A DNA stretch of 64,000 nt, taken from the NCBI RefSeq assembly GCF_002127325.2, contig NC_035435.2:113891235-113955234 (forward strand), read 5' to 3'. Below are positions 44,972 to 56,466 of this stretch, piece by piece. Positions within the stretch are counted from its first letter, which is position 1; each line of letters opens with the position of its first letter. Both the position numbers and the translations under genes were made by a program. The stretch comes from Helianthus annuus. Lineage: Eukaryota > Streptophyta > Magnoliopsida > Asterales > Asteraceae. Below the pieces are notes generated by a model. The model was not told the origin of the DNA. It searched no databases and saw only the letters and a program-made list of their open reading frames with translations.

Positions 44972-47478
44972 TGTCACACCCCCAAAATCCACACGCGGAG
45001 TACCACCGCTTGGAGGCGTGACATGACCAGGATCAAGCCACCAATTATATCAAACATAGCATTTAATAATAATCATAGACATAATTGATGTTCAAAACCA
45101 AACGTTGTATATGTAGCGGAAGCATTAAATGTAAAACCCAAAACGTAAGTATCAATGTGTGAATGTAAAAGTGTTTAATAAGCATTCACGAGTTCTTGAC
45201 CACAACGACCCGCCTCTCCTCTGGTGCAAGCTCCAAGTATACCTAAGGTCCTGCAAGGCATGCAACAAATAATCAACAAACTAGTTGAGCGAGTTCACAG
45301 AAAGTAAGTTCATAACATAGTGCATAGGTATAACTAGTGGGGGCTTCCCATACTAGTGTGTACTAAAGGTGGGGGCTTCCCAAACCTTGTGTTCATATTC
45401 CTGGTGGGGGCTTCCCATGTTTTTCCTGGCTAATGAGGGTTTCTCATTAACGGTACTTACTAGACTACTACCAACCATGTGTTCTTCTTTACCGAGAACA
45501 GGAATACGTACTGGGTCATGTAGGCTTTACGTGACGTTGCCCTTCCCCGAGGACAGTGGTACGCGTGGGGGCTACGTAGGCTTTACGCAGCGTGTCCTTC
45601 CGACCCGGAAGACAGTAGAAGGTATTGGGTTACGTAGGCTTTACGTAACGTGTCCTCCCGACCCGGGAGACAAATGGCAAATACTGGGTTACGTAGGCTT
45701 TACGTAACGTGTCCTGACTATCCTGAGGACGATGGTCTATAGTCTTGTGAATGCGTAAGTACGAATAACTCTTTCAATATCAACATATCCAACCCAATTC
45801 CCAACCCGGGAATCCCATGCCTTGGCTGTGTGAACTCACCTTGGTTTGCTCGGCAGATACACAAATAAAAGACTCTTGAACTAAGGGCGGTCAACCACGT
45901 CCTAACAGGGTTACCACACAAGTCAGGTTCGGTTCAAATAGTACACGTATACATCATGGCAAACACGTATGCACGTAAACACATTAAGTACACTACTTGT
46001 GCGATTCGGATGGTTGGGCCAAAGAGCTTGTGCGAGCCCAACCATCTTGTGTGATGTAAGTCTAGGCCCAAACCATACCCGGCCCAACAAATTAACAAAT
46101 CAAATATAAAGGTCGGCCCAAATAATGTTCGTTGTGATCCAATAACAATCGGCCCAAAATAAAACAAGTAACAAGCATCTTGTGCGTGGTGATCATCTTG
46201 TGCGGCCCGAACAAGTTGTGCGACTCGGATTGGGCTTAAGGCCCAATCAGTTAATCAGATCCGTGACCTTGTGCGATCTGCTAACTCTTGTGCGCTTAAC
46301 ACCCCTTGTGCGACCGAGTGGCATGTGCGATCCGTGTGGGCTTGTACAGCCCAATCTGTACGTCTGGCCCAATATCCCAGCTTGTGCGATAGGTCTTGGG
46401 CTGTCCGGCCCAACATACAGCCTTGTGCGATAGACTGCCCTTGTGCGACTGGGGCTGCACTTGTGTGATTGGACCAGTTTATGCGAGTAAACGACTTGTG
46501 TGACTAAACCTCTTGTACGTCTAGGCTGTCTTGTGCGAGAGGTTTCAATATCCGGTTATTAAGCTTATTCGGTTACAATATCAATTATCATCAATAGTTT
46601 CCAAGTTTGTAACAATCAATTAACACAATTCCAACTTAATCGATTAACATAATCTCAATAAATCGGTTAACATAATATCGATCAAACATGTTTTCATCTT
46701 CAATTATCTATGAACCCTAAATCATATCATAGCACGAACACTAATCTATCAATGAACATGGGCCGATTACTTATCATCTCATCATAGAATAACAACAACT
46801 AGTTAGAACCCTAATTGTTAACAGAATCATCATATAGTAACCGGTTTACAAACATACACTCCATCCGATTATACCATACATCACATAAACAATTCATACA
46901 TTCAACCCTAACAAAACGTGGAATTCATAACATGTAATCCGAACCACAAGATTGCTACCACATCAAGAATCATTCAACCATTCATAACAAGAATCCTAGT
47001 TATCCCATAACATCATGACAATCAAAACAAACCAACAACATAATTCGGTAATCACTAACCGGTTATAATCGAACAAGGAGAGAAAGGGTGATCCGGACGG
47101 GGAACAAGGTCTTCGTTTGCCAAAGGTTGTCGCCGTCGAAGAGAGAGGGAGAGTGAGAAGCTAGGGTTTTGTGTGTTTGTGTGAATTGTAACAAATGAAA
47201 GAACAACTCCCCTCTAAGGTGTTTGTTCGTGTGAAAGGGAAGTGGGCCGAGCCCACTCGGCTACCCATTGATCCGAATGCAAGGTATAGCCCATATGGGC
47301 TTGTGCGATCGAGTGGTGTTGTGCGATTGGTTCGATTATACATACATACATACATTCACAAGTATTCAATTCGCATTAATAGGAACACGTATCACATAAT
47401 CATGCATTAACTCAATTTGTATAGTTCAATTAAACACGTAACGTTACACAAGGTAAGTCTAAAGTTCGAGTTGTCACA
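44972..47478 (-). repeat. 5' LTR of the minus-strand Gypsy element
   Basis: 2,507 bp, same length as 37344-39850 with about nine differences. Followed on the right by ATTGA (47479-47483). Confidence 0.95.
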
Positions 47479-47483
47479 ATTGA
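47479..47483. repeat. Target site duplication ATTGA, right copy
   Basis: Matches 37339-37343. Confidence 0.92.
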
Positions 47484-49753
47484 GAACTCATCAAGGTGAT
47501 AGTCCAGAACCATTTGTCTCGACCATGTATTGATAACCTGTCGACTAGTTGCAAGGGACGAGCTTTAATTCGAGGATTGATTTACGAGCGAACTATTATC
47601 AGGTGGAAGTCCAAAGGGAGAATGTTCTTAAGGCAACTGATCAGATGCAATTCGGCCATACGACTTTGTATTCCATGACTTTTTGGGATAAATGACACAC
47701 TAGCAGCTTTATGGATCACATGAATCGACCGTGTTTATTGAGGACGTCTTGAATCGTTTCTAGGAGAAAGGAACAGCATGGGCAGCTTTGTGTCTTATTT
47801 GAGAGCTCCTGAAGAAGGGGCCACAACGCGCGAAGTCTTGCTAAATGTAACTTCTGGATGCGAGGGATACCTTTTTGGTGATATAATCAACGAAGTGGGA
47901 ATACACGTGGACCTTGCTAAGACCCGTTTTGGGTAGAAACTGACCGACATAAAAGATTTTTGTGAGGATACAGCAATTTCTTGGTCTCACTAGATGCTAT
48001 CGCAGATTCATCACCTACGAACATACTCCCCAGGCGGGATACTTAACGCGTTAGCTACAGCACTGCACGGGTCGATACGCACAATTTCGAAGATTGCGCA
48101 GCCTTAACCTCTTGAGCACAACGGGGAGTTGTGAGCTCATGGGAACCAAAACAGGAGGACGTCTACCCAACTTTTGAAACTCAACCCTACAACGTGCTGA
48201 GTATCGTCTTTACCTAAGGGCACGAATGATCTAGTGGTATACCATGATGATTCGAATCAGAATCCCAGTTACACGTCGATGTAGCACGAGAAGGTGACGA
48301 CTTACGTGGTGGATTAACAGGAAGAACTGAACGACACATTACCAGGGGTGGAAGCTGTAGTCTTTGGATTCAAGTTGGAGGCATTACTTGGACGGTACCA
48401 AATGCACTACCTAGACCGATCACAAGGACCTCCTGTGTGAGCTAAACATGTGATGGCACCGCTGGATGGAACTTTTGAATGAATACGACCGTGAAACCTG
48501 GATGCGCACGAGCTTTACAACTCATTATCGACCCTAACATACCTGACCAGACTCGTCTTGCTCAAGCTGACGAACTGAAGGAAGAGAGTTCTCAAGATTA
48601 ACCCATGCGGGGCATGGAGAAGCAACCTTTGGTAGGTCGGACGATAATTGCTACTTCATGGAACGAATATGAACCTCACTATACAGCAACCTTGGGAAAC
48701 TGGTGCAGGCGAAGCACACGGGTCTCGAATATCCTATTCGCCGGAGTTTTGATAGGATGTATTAAAACCTAAAGACCATGTGTGGGTGACCAGGCCTGAA
48801 GGCCCACACAGCCACGCATGGGAACGATGTTTGACATGTGGGAAAGTTAAGGTGGGATATTAGCAATCAGAGCACATATATGGAAATGAGAATAGACTGA
48901 CATGGATTTTGTCGCTAGTCTACTTACAACTCGAAACGGAAACATTATCACCTGGGTGATCGTTGACGGTCTCACGTTACCAACACACTTGCTTGCAAAC
49001 AAGGAACTGACGAGTCTTCACAAGTTGCGAATGTTCCTCTGAGAGAGGCGGCTTATAGGCACGAGGTGCCAACTCCTATTACATCCTATTTTGAGCTATA
49101 CCTGATTTATGACAAGCGATACCCAACACCCTTGACTCACGTATAGACATGAGTATTACTTGTCAACATAGGACGAACGGTTTGAGTAAACAACCCCCCC
49201 GGCACTCGAAGACATGCTGCGATAGCATGTGTGATATTAACTTGGTGCAAATTGGAAGGACTCTTACCTATGGTTGAGTACTACTGTGGCAGTTATCATC
49301 TTGGTAAACAGACAGCTCTGTTGAGGCGTTACATAGACAATAATGCCAACATTCTTGATTAAGACTGAGATGGTTGACAACTTAACTACTGGTCTAGGAC
49401 TGGTACTCGAAACTCTTGGGAAGGTTGTTGGATCGGGAGTCGATTGGCGGCAACACGTGACCGTCAGGAAAGCTGATAAACTTGGGAAACGCTGGAAGAC
49501 CGCTGTAGGCGATCGTATCGTGTTGAAAGTCTCACCTTGGGAGGGTGTGGAATGCTGGGGAAGCATAGCAACAGTCTGGGAGGAATCGGTAGCGTAACCT
49601 ACCAACTCGAGTTACCCGACGAATTAGGTAATGTACGCGATGTCGTTTATGTCTCGGATCTAAGGCAGTGGTTGCCTGACGAAACATGTACGATACCTTT
49701 ACTGGAGGAATTTATCGAACACAAGGACCAGGAAGTCAAGGTTCGTTAACATA
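47484..49753 (+). pseudogene. Old Gypsy pol, middle and 3' part, heavily decayed
   Basis: Resumes the reverse transcriptase exactly after the insertion: ELIKVIVQNHLSRPCIDNL (47484) equals the [20 protein letters not shown] region. Further landmarks: MDFVASLLTTRNGNIITWV near 48902 (integrase core with its first Asp), VGDRIVLKVSPWEGV near 49509 and VTYQLELPDELGNV near 49594 (integrase C-terminal part). One stop follows EVKVR (49747-49749). The last part (63806 onward) lies beyond the next insertion. Confidence 0.7.
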
Positions 49754-49758
49754 GTCGT
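49754..49758. repeat. Target site duplication GTCGT, left copy
   Basis: GTCGT at 49754-49758 matches 63806-63810. Confidence 0.93.
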
Positions 49759-49837
49759 TGTAACACCTCGAAAAATTTCGTCCAATAATGTTTTGACACG
49801 TGTCATAAGGTTCCGGTATGTGAAAACATACCTTAGA

Positions 49838-50340
49838 GGGACTAAAAGTGACAAACAGTGAAAACTATGGAACATAAGGGTCCAAAGTGTCAACAATGGA
49901 TAAATAGGCTCTATGATAACCCTACATAATGTTTATAACCTTAAACGGATGGTTCATGGATCATACGACGCGGAAATTGCACAAAAGTGAAGTATTGCAA
50001 ACTATAGGGGCCAAAAGTGTCAACATGTTTAATTTATACCTCTGAGTGAACTTTTGGCAGACCCGAAGCTTTGAGAAGCTAAAATATACTCACTAGAATA
50101 TGTGGTTAAAATTTCGTGAAGTTTCGTCAACGTATGAGAAAGTTATGGCCAAAACCGTACTTAAGGGACTAAAAGCGTCAACGTCGAATTTTATGGCTTT
50201 TCGGTTGAGCGCAAAATTATCCGAGGACATTTTCATGTTGGTAAAAGTCCTAAGGTTCTTAGGAACCAAGTTTGGGGGTTTACGAGTCAAGATATGAAGC
50301 CGAAACATCGCGTGCAAGTTCAGGGACCAAAGCTGTCAAA
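49838..50340 (+). repeat. Five dispersed copies of a GGGACCAAAAGTGTCAAC-like word
   Basis: Starts at about 49838, 49878, 50007, 50164 and 50323, 40-160 bases apart, each with one to three differences. Same in the 3' LTR. Confidence 0.8.
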
Positions 50341-52523
50341 GTTGGAAAGTTGTTGGATCTGCAGAACCCCAGGCGGCCCGCCTGGGATACCTGAAGCGGG
50401 CCGTGTGAGACCCCCAGTAACAAAAATTCGCGAAAATTGCAATTCTGGTCCGAATTGGAAGTGTTTAACAGCTCATGGCACCTCTTTTAGCTCCAATAAA
50501 ATGGCTTGCATGCCTATGGGAACAGTGAGCTACTTACAAACATTAGAAATCAGCTTTAAATCAGATTTCTCATCCATTTCTTGGCACTTGCATTTGATCA
50601 AGAAGCTCTCTTCTTTCAAGAACTCTCTCAAGCAATTTCTGGAGCACTTCTGGACATCAAGGCCGACTCCTAGTGATAACTAAGCATCTATAGGACCTTT
50701 GTAAGCTCCTAATTCAATCTCTAATTCGTTCTTTCATAGATTATTAGTAAAAGTCAAACTGGTTGTTCTTACACTTTGACTTTCTGATTAAACGGATTTC
50801 TTTCAGTCATTTCTCGAATTGAAACCTGATATATGTTGGTATTTATGTGGGAAACAAACCCTCTAAAGGGTACTATCTGAATCCCACTATATGCATGCTA
50901 ATTGTCGAGTCAAACATGTTTCTAAAAAGTCAACAGAAGTGATTTTTGCAAAAATAAGCTTGAATGTTAATATATTAGACATGCAATCTGATTGATCATC
51001 ATAAATAACTTGTAATACATATAAGAATGTGTTTTATCATCATCAACTCGACAATCTATAGTATAAATACGAATCGGAGCCGAAAGTCCTATAAAACGAA
51101 TAATTCGTAGACTATCGATTCGGATTCGTACATGCATGTTTGAGATCTGTATTGGAGAGTATTTTTGACCATTTTTATTTTGGTAACACTTTCTGGAATT
51201 TTTGTTGATTAAGTCTATGCTTAGCCGATTCGAATGCATGTTTCCGATTTATGCATAAAGTTGACTATTTTGCCCTTTTTGATATAAAACGTGATTTTTG
51301 GAAAAGTGAAAGAGTAGAAATCTTTATTTCTAATATATAAACTTGCACCGAAAATTTCGGATCAGTTGGTGGTCCAGATTTTGAGTTATGGCCATTAGCG
51401 TAAAACCATGTTCTTAATTTACATAAACGGCCCTTTTCGCATATGACCTATTTCTGGCCACGTTTTGGTATAAAACTTTTTACCAACTGATGTATTATAA
51501 TATTCTGGGAATTTTGATGATTTTTAATTAATTTTTGGCTGAACGGATCCTAGATCGCCTAGTTATTTCGGGTTATGTCGGTTTTGACCGTTTAAGCCAT
51601 AAAATGAGTTTTACACATCCTTTTGACCCGAAACCTTTTTCTACTGATTTCAAATGTTAAATAAATTATTTTGAGCCTTCTGGAAATATAAAAATCTCAG
51701 CTTCCATATATAAACCCGGAAACGGCTCTAAATCGCATAATTAGCGTTTTAAGCGCATAGTAAGCGTTATACTTGTTTTAAACATGTAAGACTCATACCT
51801 ACTGATGTAATTAGCATATTTTCATATAATAACAGTAAGTATAAGTATATGATCTCAGATTTCCAGTTTTGGCAGTTTTAGCCCTTGTGAATTTACTAAA
51901 ATACCCCTACGGTGCATAGTTTGATTTTAAATGTTAAGTTTGGTATATGGGTCATACCCTACTGTTATAATATGTTAAATGAAGTATATTTACTGTATAA
52001 ACCAGACCCGAAACTCAGATTTCTAATTTTACTCTTTTATAATCTTTTAAATGACCAAAATGCCCTACTAAGGCATAAATTGAGTTTAAAATTATCCCGG
52101 GCAATATAGAACATAACTTACTGATGTTATATCATATTTAAAGCATATTATCTCAGGGAACTTGCATTTGACTCTTTTGGCTACCCGTAACGCCCTTATT
52201 GCGTTCGGTTCGGTTTACGTAACTAGTTTGCGTAAATTGACCGAAACGGGTCAAACGATATCATTTTTATTTCAAAATCCAGAATGTATTTAGTATACCC
52301 ATATTATACAAGTATTCAAACTTGTCGGGTCTAAATCACATTCTATCCGGTCTTTCGCTTAATCGTGCGTAAACCGTATCATTCCTAAAACTAACCGGTC
52401 AAAGCTTAGGCTTAAATAAAAGACCCGTTAGGAATCTAATAGGTTAATTATAAACCTTTGTTCCAGATTAGGAGGCCCAGTAAAAGCTACCACTCTTACC
52501 GTTTGTGTTACATACTTGCTCAG

Positions 52524-53008
52524 GTAAATACATTTTGACTTATTTTCCCTATACGGGCTTGGGGTACGGTATTTAAAATACCGCTTGATCGGGCGCACAA
52601 GTCCTGCTCCTTATGGGTGTACAGTCTTGAATAACTTGTGCGACTTCGTTTAAACAGTCTTGTCTTACTTTAGGCTTTGGGGGGTTATTGATCGTGTCCC
52701 GGATATCCTTGGCATTATCTTACGAGATGGCCACGACCAGAGCACGGGGTGTAGGCGTACACTCGGCGTGTATAACTCTTTAATGTGGTGTGTCATTTAA
52801 TTCTTAGCCCGGACAGCAGATCCCGGGCCACCAAAGATACGAGTGCATGTAAATCGTTCACAAGTTTATATTGTATAATTATCCCAAGTTAATAAAAACA
52901 TTTATGCCTTGTGCATTTAAATCAATTTTCAATCATTTTCAAAATGAGTCAGTCGATTTGTATTTACCAGTGTAAACTGACGTATTTTTCCCAAAAGGTT
53001 AAGTGCAG
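52524..53008 (+). other. Candidate intron in the LTR leader (14-kb element)
   Basis: Donor TTGCTCAG|GTAAATAC at 52524, acceptor TTAAGTGCAG ending 53008, 287 bp before the LTR end. Hairpins inside: GGTATTT-AAAATACC (52569) and GCCCGG-ACAGCAGAT-CCCGGGC (52808). The donor motif differs from the other families but the position agrees. Confidence 0.45.
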
Positions 53009-53298
53009 GTACTATACGAAAATAGGCTGGCTGTTTCCTAAGAGCGTCCACTATAGTCTCGCAAGCTCGGACGACAAATATCTGTTGAACTATTTATTCT
53101 TATTTTATTGATCCGCCTGTGGATCCGTTTCAACTACTGTGATATTAGTATTGCACTTTATTTAAAAGTTGAAATGTATCTATTCTGCTTCCGCTGTGCA
53201 TTATTATATTGTGTTGATTGTCTATGACGATGCCAACTACGTCACTGTACCCCACACCGGGCCCACCGGTGACACGTGGAAATCGGGGTGTGACAGGT

Positions 53299-53355
53299 TG
53301 GTATCAGAGCCAACGCTGAGTGAATTAAACACTAGTCTTTTGTGTTTAATCTCAG
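53299..53355 (+). other. Primer binding site and adjacent stem-loop (14-kb element)
   Basis: TGGTATCAGAGCC (53299-53311), then CTGAG (53316-53320) and ATTAAACAC (53324-53332) pair with GTGTTTAAT (53342-53350) and CTCAG (53351-53355). Sequence unrelated to the stem-loops at the same place in the other two elements. Confidence 0.8.
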
Positions 53356-53498
53356 TTACACAATTGCACATTCCTCGATTTTCGAGTCTAGACAAAGAAC
53401 TTAGGAAATGTTCAACATTTCATTTAATTTATTTTTATTATTTTGCTTTGTCTTATATATTTTGTTGTGCAACTTGTTTGACTTTTGACAGGATCACT

Positions 53499-54782
53499 AT
53501 GCCGCCCCGTATGAGAGGTCGAGGAGGATTTGCTACAGCTCACGACCATGAGGCAGGGCCCTCACATAGGCGAGCTCCATCCGCCACGCACAACACAGCC
53601 TCCAACGACCTTTGGAGGTCTTTCGCCGAGCCTGCTAGACACTCGGTATCCGCGAGCACTTCACCGTCATTACCCCACTCGTTTGGGCCCCACTCGGAGA
53701 ATGGGCCCCATGGTTCGCATGGATCCTACATACCTTTGCATCAGTCACCGCACCAGTATCCAGCACCAGTCTACCAGGGTTTATATAACCCTGATGCTTT
53801 TGTGGATGAGCCAGTGGGTCATAACCCACTCGGACCGGAGGACCACTTTTCTGGTGGTCACGAGATGGACGTCGACGAGGATACGGACCCCTCGCTACCA
53901 CCGTCAGGTACGCCCAACCATCCCATCGAGATATCGGATGGGTCGCCATTTAGGGGATCACCCTACAATGGTGGGGACAGCTTTCAGGAGAGATTTAAGC
54001 AGTATGATTGGTATTACACCCCCAGCCACAACTCTCCGATGCTCCAGTCTCACCAGGTTTCGCCGGTGCACTCGCAGCACCACTCGCAGCAGTAGCAGCA
54101 GCTTCAGCAGCAGCCGCCTCTACCGCAGGACCTATCTGAGGCCCTATGGCGTGACGTGATCACTCCGTCACCACCGCCGCCACCAGTTTTACCTCCTCCG
54201 CCTCAGAGGCCAAGGAGGAATGCGCGCATGTCTACGCGCGGAGGGATTCACATAGGCACCCCTCCACATGTTGGTAGCAGCCGCTACACACCTCTTCCCG
54301 AGGAGTCCGAGACGGGGGAGTCTCAGCATCCCGTATCGGAGGTCACTTCAGTACCGATCCCGCCTCTGCCGCCGCAGAACTATGGAGAGCCGATTCCGGC
54401 TTATGCTAGTGCAGCTCAGTTTAACCCGTTCGAGCATGTTTTCCCTCAGGGTTATGATTACACAGGAGACCCTTATTGGCAAGCTGTGAACTACAGCTCA
54501 CTTCCACCTAGTGGTCCATTTGGAGACACTTGGACTGCTGGGCAGTCTACCTTTGGCTACCCTCCGGGTTACCAGCAGCCACAGCCACCGCAGCCGCAGC
54601 AGTACCAGCCACCGCCACCGGCGCCTATGATGTCGCCGCCGCAGGTTCAAGAAATCCTGCATGGGATTGACAGTATGCGACGCGAGTTGCAACACGAGAT
54701 GCGAGCTGATCCCCGACGCAACAGTGGTATGTTCAAGAAGGTGTTTGACTTACTCAAGGGTAAGAGTAAGAAGGATCATTGA
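53499..54782 (+). CDS. Extra ORF before gag: Pro/Gln/His-rich protein with one in-frame stop; function unknown
   Basis: ATG at 53499 (MPPRMRGRGG) opens 427 codons, interrupted only by TAG at 54093-54095 inside a CAG run, so a one-base change from a Gln codon is the simplest cause. Features: Arg/Gly start, Ser/His/Pro-rich middle, acidic patch MDVDEDTDP, then HPIEISDGSPF (from residue 141), like a SUMO-interacting motif, poly-Pro and Gln/Pro tracts (PPPPPPVLPPPPQRP), an Arg-rich segment, and a predicted helix with basic tail (VQEILHGIDSMRRELQHEM, KVFDLLKGKSKKDH). No known domain is recognised. Standard Gypsy elements have no ORF here. Base composition (C-rich) differs from the AT-rich leader around it. 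Confidence 0.75.
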
Positions 54783-55656
54783 ATCCTTTAATTGTTATCT
54801 CATTACTCATGTCCCTGCGTGGACATCTACTCTTGTATTCTACCCCTGCGTGGGTATATCTATCTTATCCTACCCCTGCGTGGGTATGTGGTTCTGTTAA
54901 CCCCTGCGTGGTTGTTTTATTTTATTTGTTGTTGTTGTTAGTTGTTTAGCCCCTGCGCGGGCATGTTATTCGTGTATTTGAATTAAAGTCCCGTTTAGGG
55001 CAAATATGTACTAGTACTTTATTTGAAATTTGAAATGGTTAATTTGAATTTATCATTTTATTTATATGCATGAATACAATATTAAAATAATGGAAAATAT
55101 CAATTTTTATTTGATTTGCCATTTTATAAGAATCTTAGTAAGGTATAACCTAGCTTGAATGCCTTATTAATAGGCCTGGCCATGATGGTAAAACCTGGTT
55201 GAAAAGATTCAACTCCCTGTTAACGTCTGAGAACATGTTAACATTCTTGACTAAGCGTGATTCGTAAAATCACCCACGTCACCCTTTTTAATAAATTATC
55301 TACAGATTATATCTGTATACAAGCCTATTAATGACTTGATACCTACGGGTTATGACTATGTCATATAGTGACAGTTGTGGTTTATGACTCTCTGTCTAGA
55401 AAAAGGATTATTTGTTTAATTATACAATTTATAATCCTATAAAAATCTAAATTTTATAATTTAGTGATTGTCCATGTGACTAGGCCTATGGTGCCAATAT
55501 ATATATTTTCATTCCTTGATTGCTAATAAGAGCCTGAATGAAATTTATTAAATTAACTGCTAAGGTTCTTGATACCATGGTTAATAAATCGTCTAGAACG
55601 ATAATACTGTTAGGTTCTAAATTAGACCTTGTCCTTTATTGTAGCTTAAAGCTACA
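54783..55656 (+). other. Spacer between the extra ORF and gag
   Basis: No gene. Begins with five CCCTGCG hairpins (54811-54964), then AT-rich DNA. A stop in the gag frame at 55642-55644 supports the gag ATG at 55657. No ribosome or splice signal is evident. Confidence 0.6.
54811..54964 (+). repeat. Five CCCTGCG hairpins with changing stems
   Basis: ATGTCC-CTGCGT-GGACAT (54810-54827), TACCC-CTGCGT-GGGTA (54841 and 54871), AACC-CCTGCGT-GGTT (54899) and GCCC-CTGCGC-GGGC (54950). The CTGCG core is constant while both arms change together. Confidence 0.85.
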
Positions 55657-56466
55657 ATGGCCAAATCGGAGGAGACCAACAGTCATTCTGGGGAACACTC
55701 AGATAATGCAAAGATTCACGTTACCGGTGCAGAGTTGCAAGCACTGATAGATAACGCTGTTGCCAAAGCTATGGATAGGCAATTCAGGGAATCTAGTGGT
55801 ACTCGGAGTAGGACCCGAACAGAAACGCACGCAAAGCCCAAGACTCATTCTGAGGCTCATAGTAAGCCACCCTCTAAAAAGAGTGAGCCGAAGAAAGCTG
55901 AGGATGATAATCACTCCTCCAACCACAGCAGCGTCCCAAAGCAGGAGACTAAGCTGAAGCATGACACGTACAGCAGGTCCTGTACGTACAAGTATTTTGT
56001 ATCTTGCAAGCCCAGAGATTTCACTGGGGAAAAGGGAGCCGTCGATTGTATGACGTGGATTGATGAGATGGATACTGTGGTTGATATCAGCGGGTGTGCT
56101 GATAGGGATGTTGTGAAGTACGCGTCCCAGTCGTTCAAGGGAGACGCGTTAGCATGGTGGAAATCGCTTCTACAAGCTACTGGAAAGACCGCTCTGTATA
56201 GCATGACATGGGATCAGTTTGTAGCACTGATCAAGGAGAATTTCTGTCCGCAGCATGAGGTCGAAAGAATAGAATCAGATTTCGTATCCCTGGTTATGAA
56301 AAACCTCGATTGTCAGGCATATCTCACTACGTTCAACACCTTGTCTCGTTTAGTGCCTTATCTAGTGACCCCGGAGCCGCGTAGGATTGCTCGATTTATT
56401 GGGGGTCTGGCACCGGAGATAAAGGCAAGCGTCAAGGCTTCAAGGCCTACTACATTAGATCAGTAG
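55657..56466 (+). pseudogene. gag: Gag, N-terminal part, ended by a one-base deletion
   Basis: MAKSEETNSHSGEH start; Lys/Ser/Glu-rich linker; gag core about residues 115-260 ([51 protein letters not shown]). The frame stops at TAG 56464-56466; restoring one base before it would continue straight into the next frame ([12 protein letters not shown]), so the stop is a simple frameshift within Gag, before its zinc knuckles. Confidence 0.9.

Larger units (their letters stand above)
37344..47478 (-). mobile_element. Young Ty3/Gypsy element (chromovirus, Tekay/Del-like), 10.1 kb, minus strand
   Basis: Two 2,507-bp LTRs (37344-39850 and 44972-47478) differ at about nine sites by eye (over 99.5 percent identical). 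ATTGA duplications, primer site, polypurine tract and a nearly intact Gag-Pol frame are present. Domain order protease, RT, RNase H, integrase and a chromodomain-like end place it among chromoviruses. The coding frame ends early by one nonsense codon. Confidence 0.96.
49759..53295 (+). repeat. 5' LTR of the 14-kb Gypsy element
   Basis: 3,537 bp. Five copies of a GGGACYAAAAGYGTCAAC-like word lie at 49838-50340. The small open frames inside have no support and recur unchanged in the other LTR. Confidence 0.95.

Noticed and set aside
50294..50683. 129-codon frame in both LTRs of the 14-kb element
   Set aside because: Repeated only with the LTR; no recognisable domain and no support for translation.
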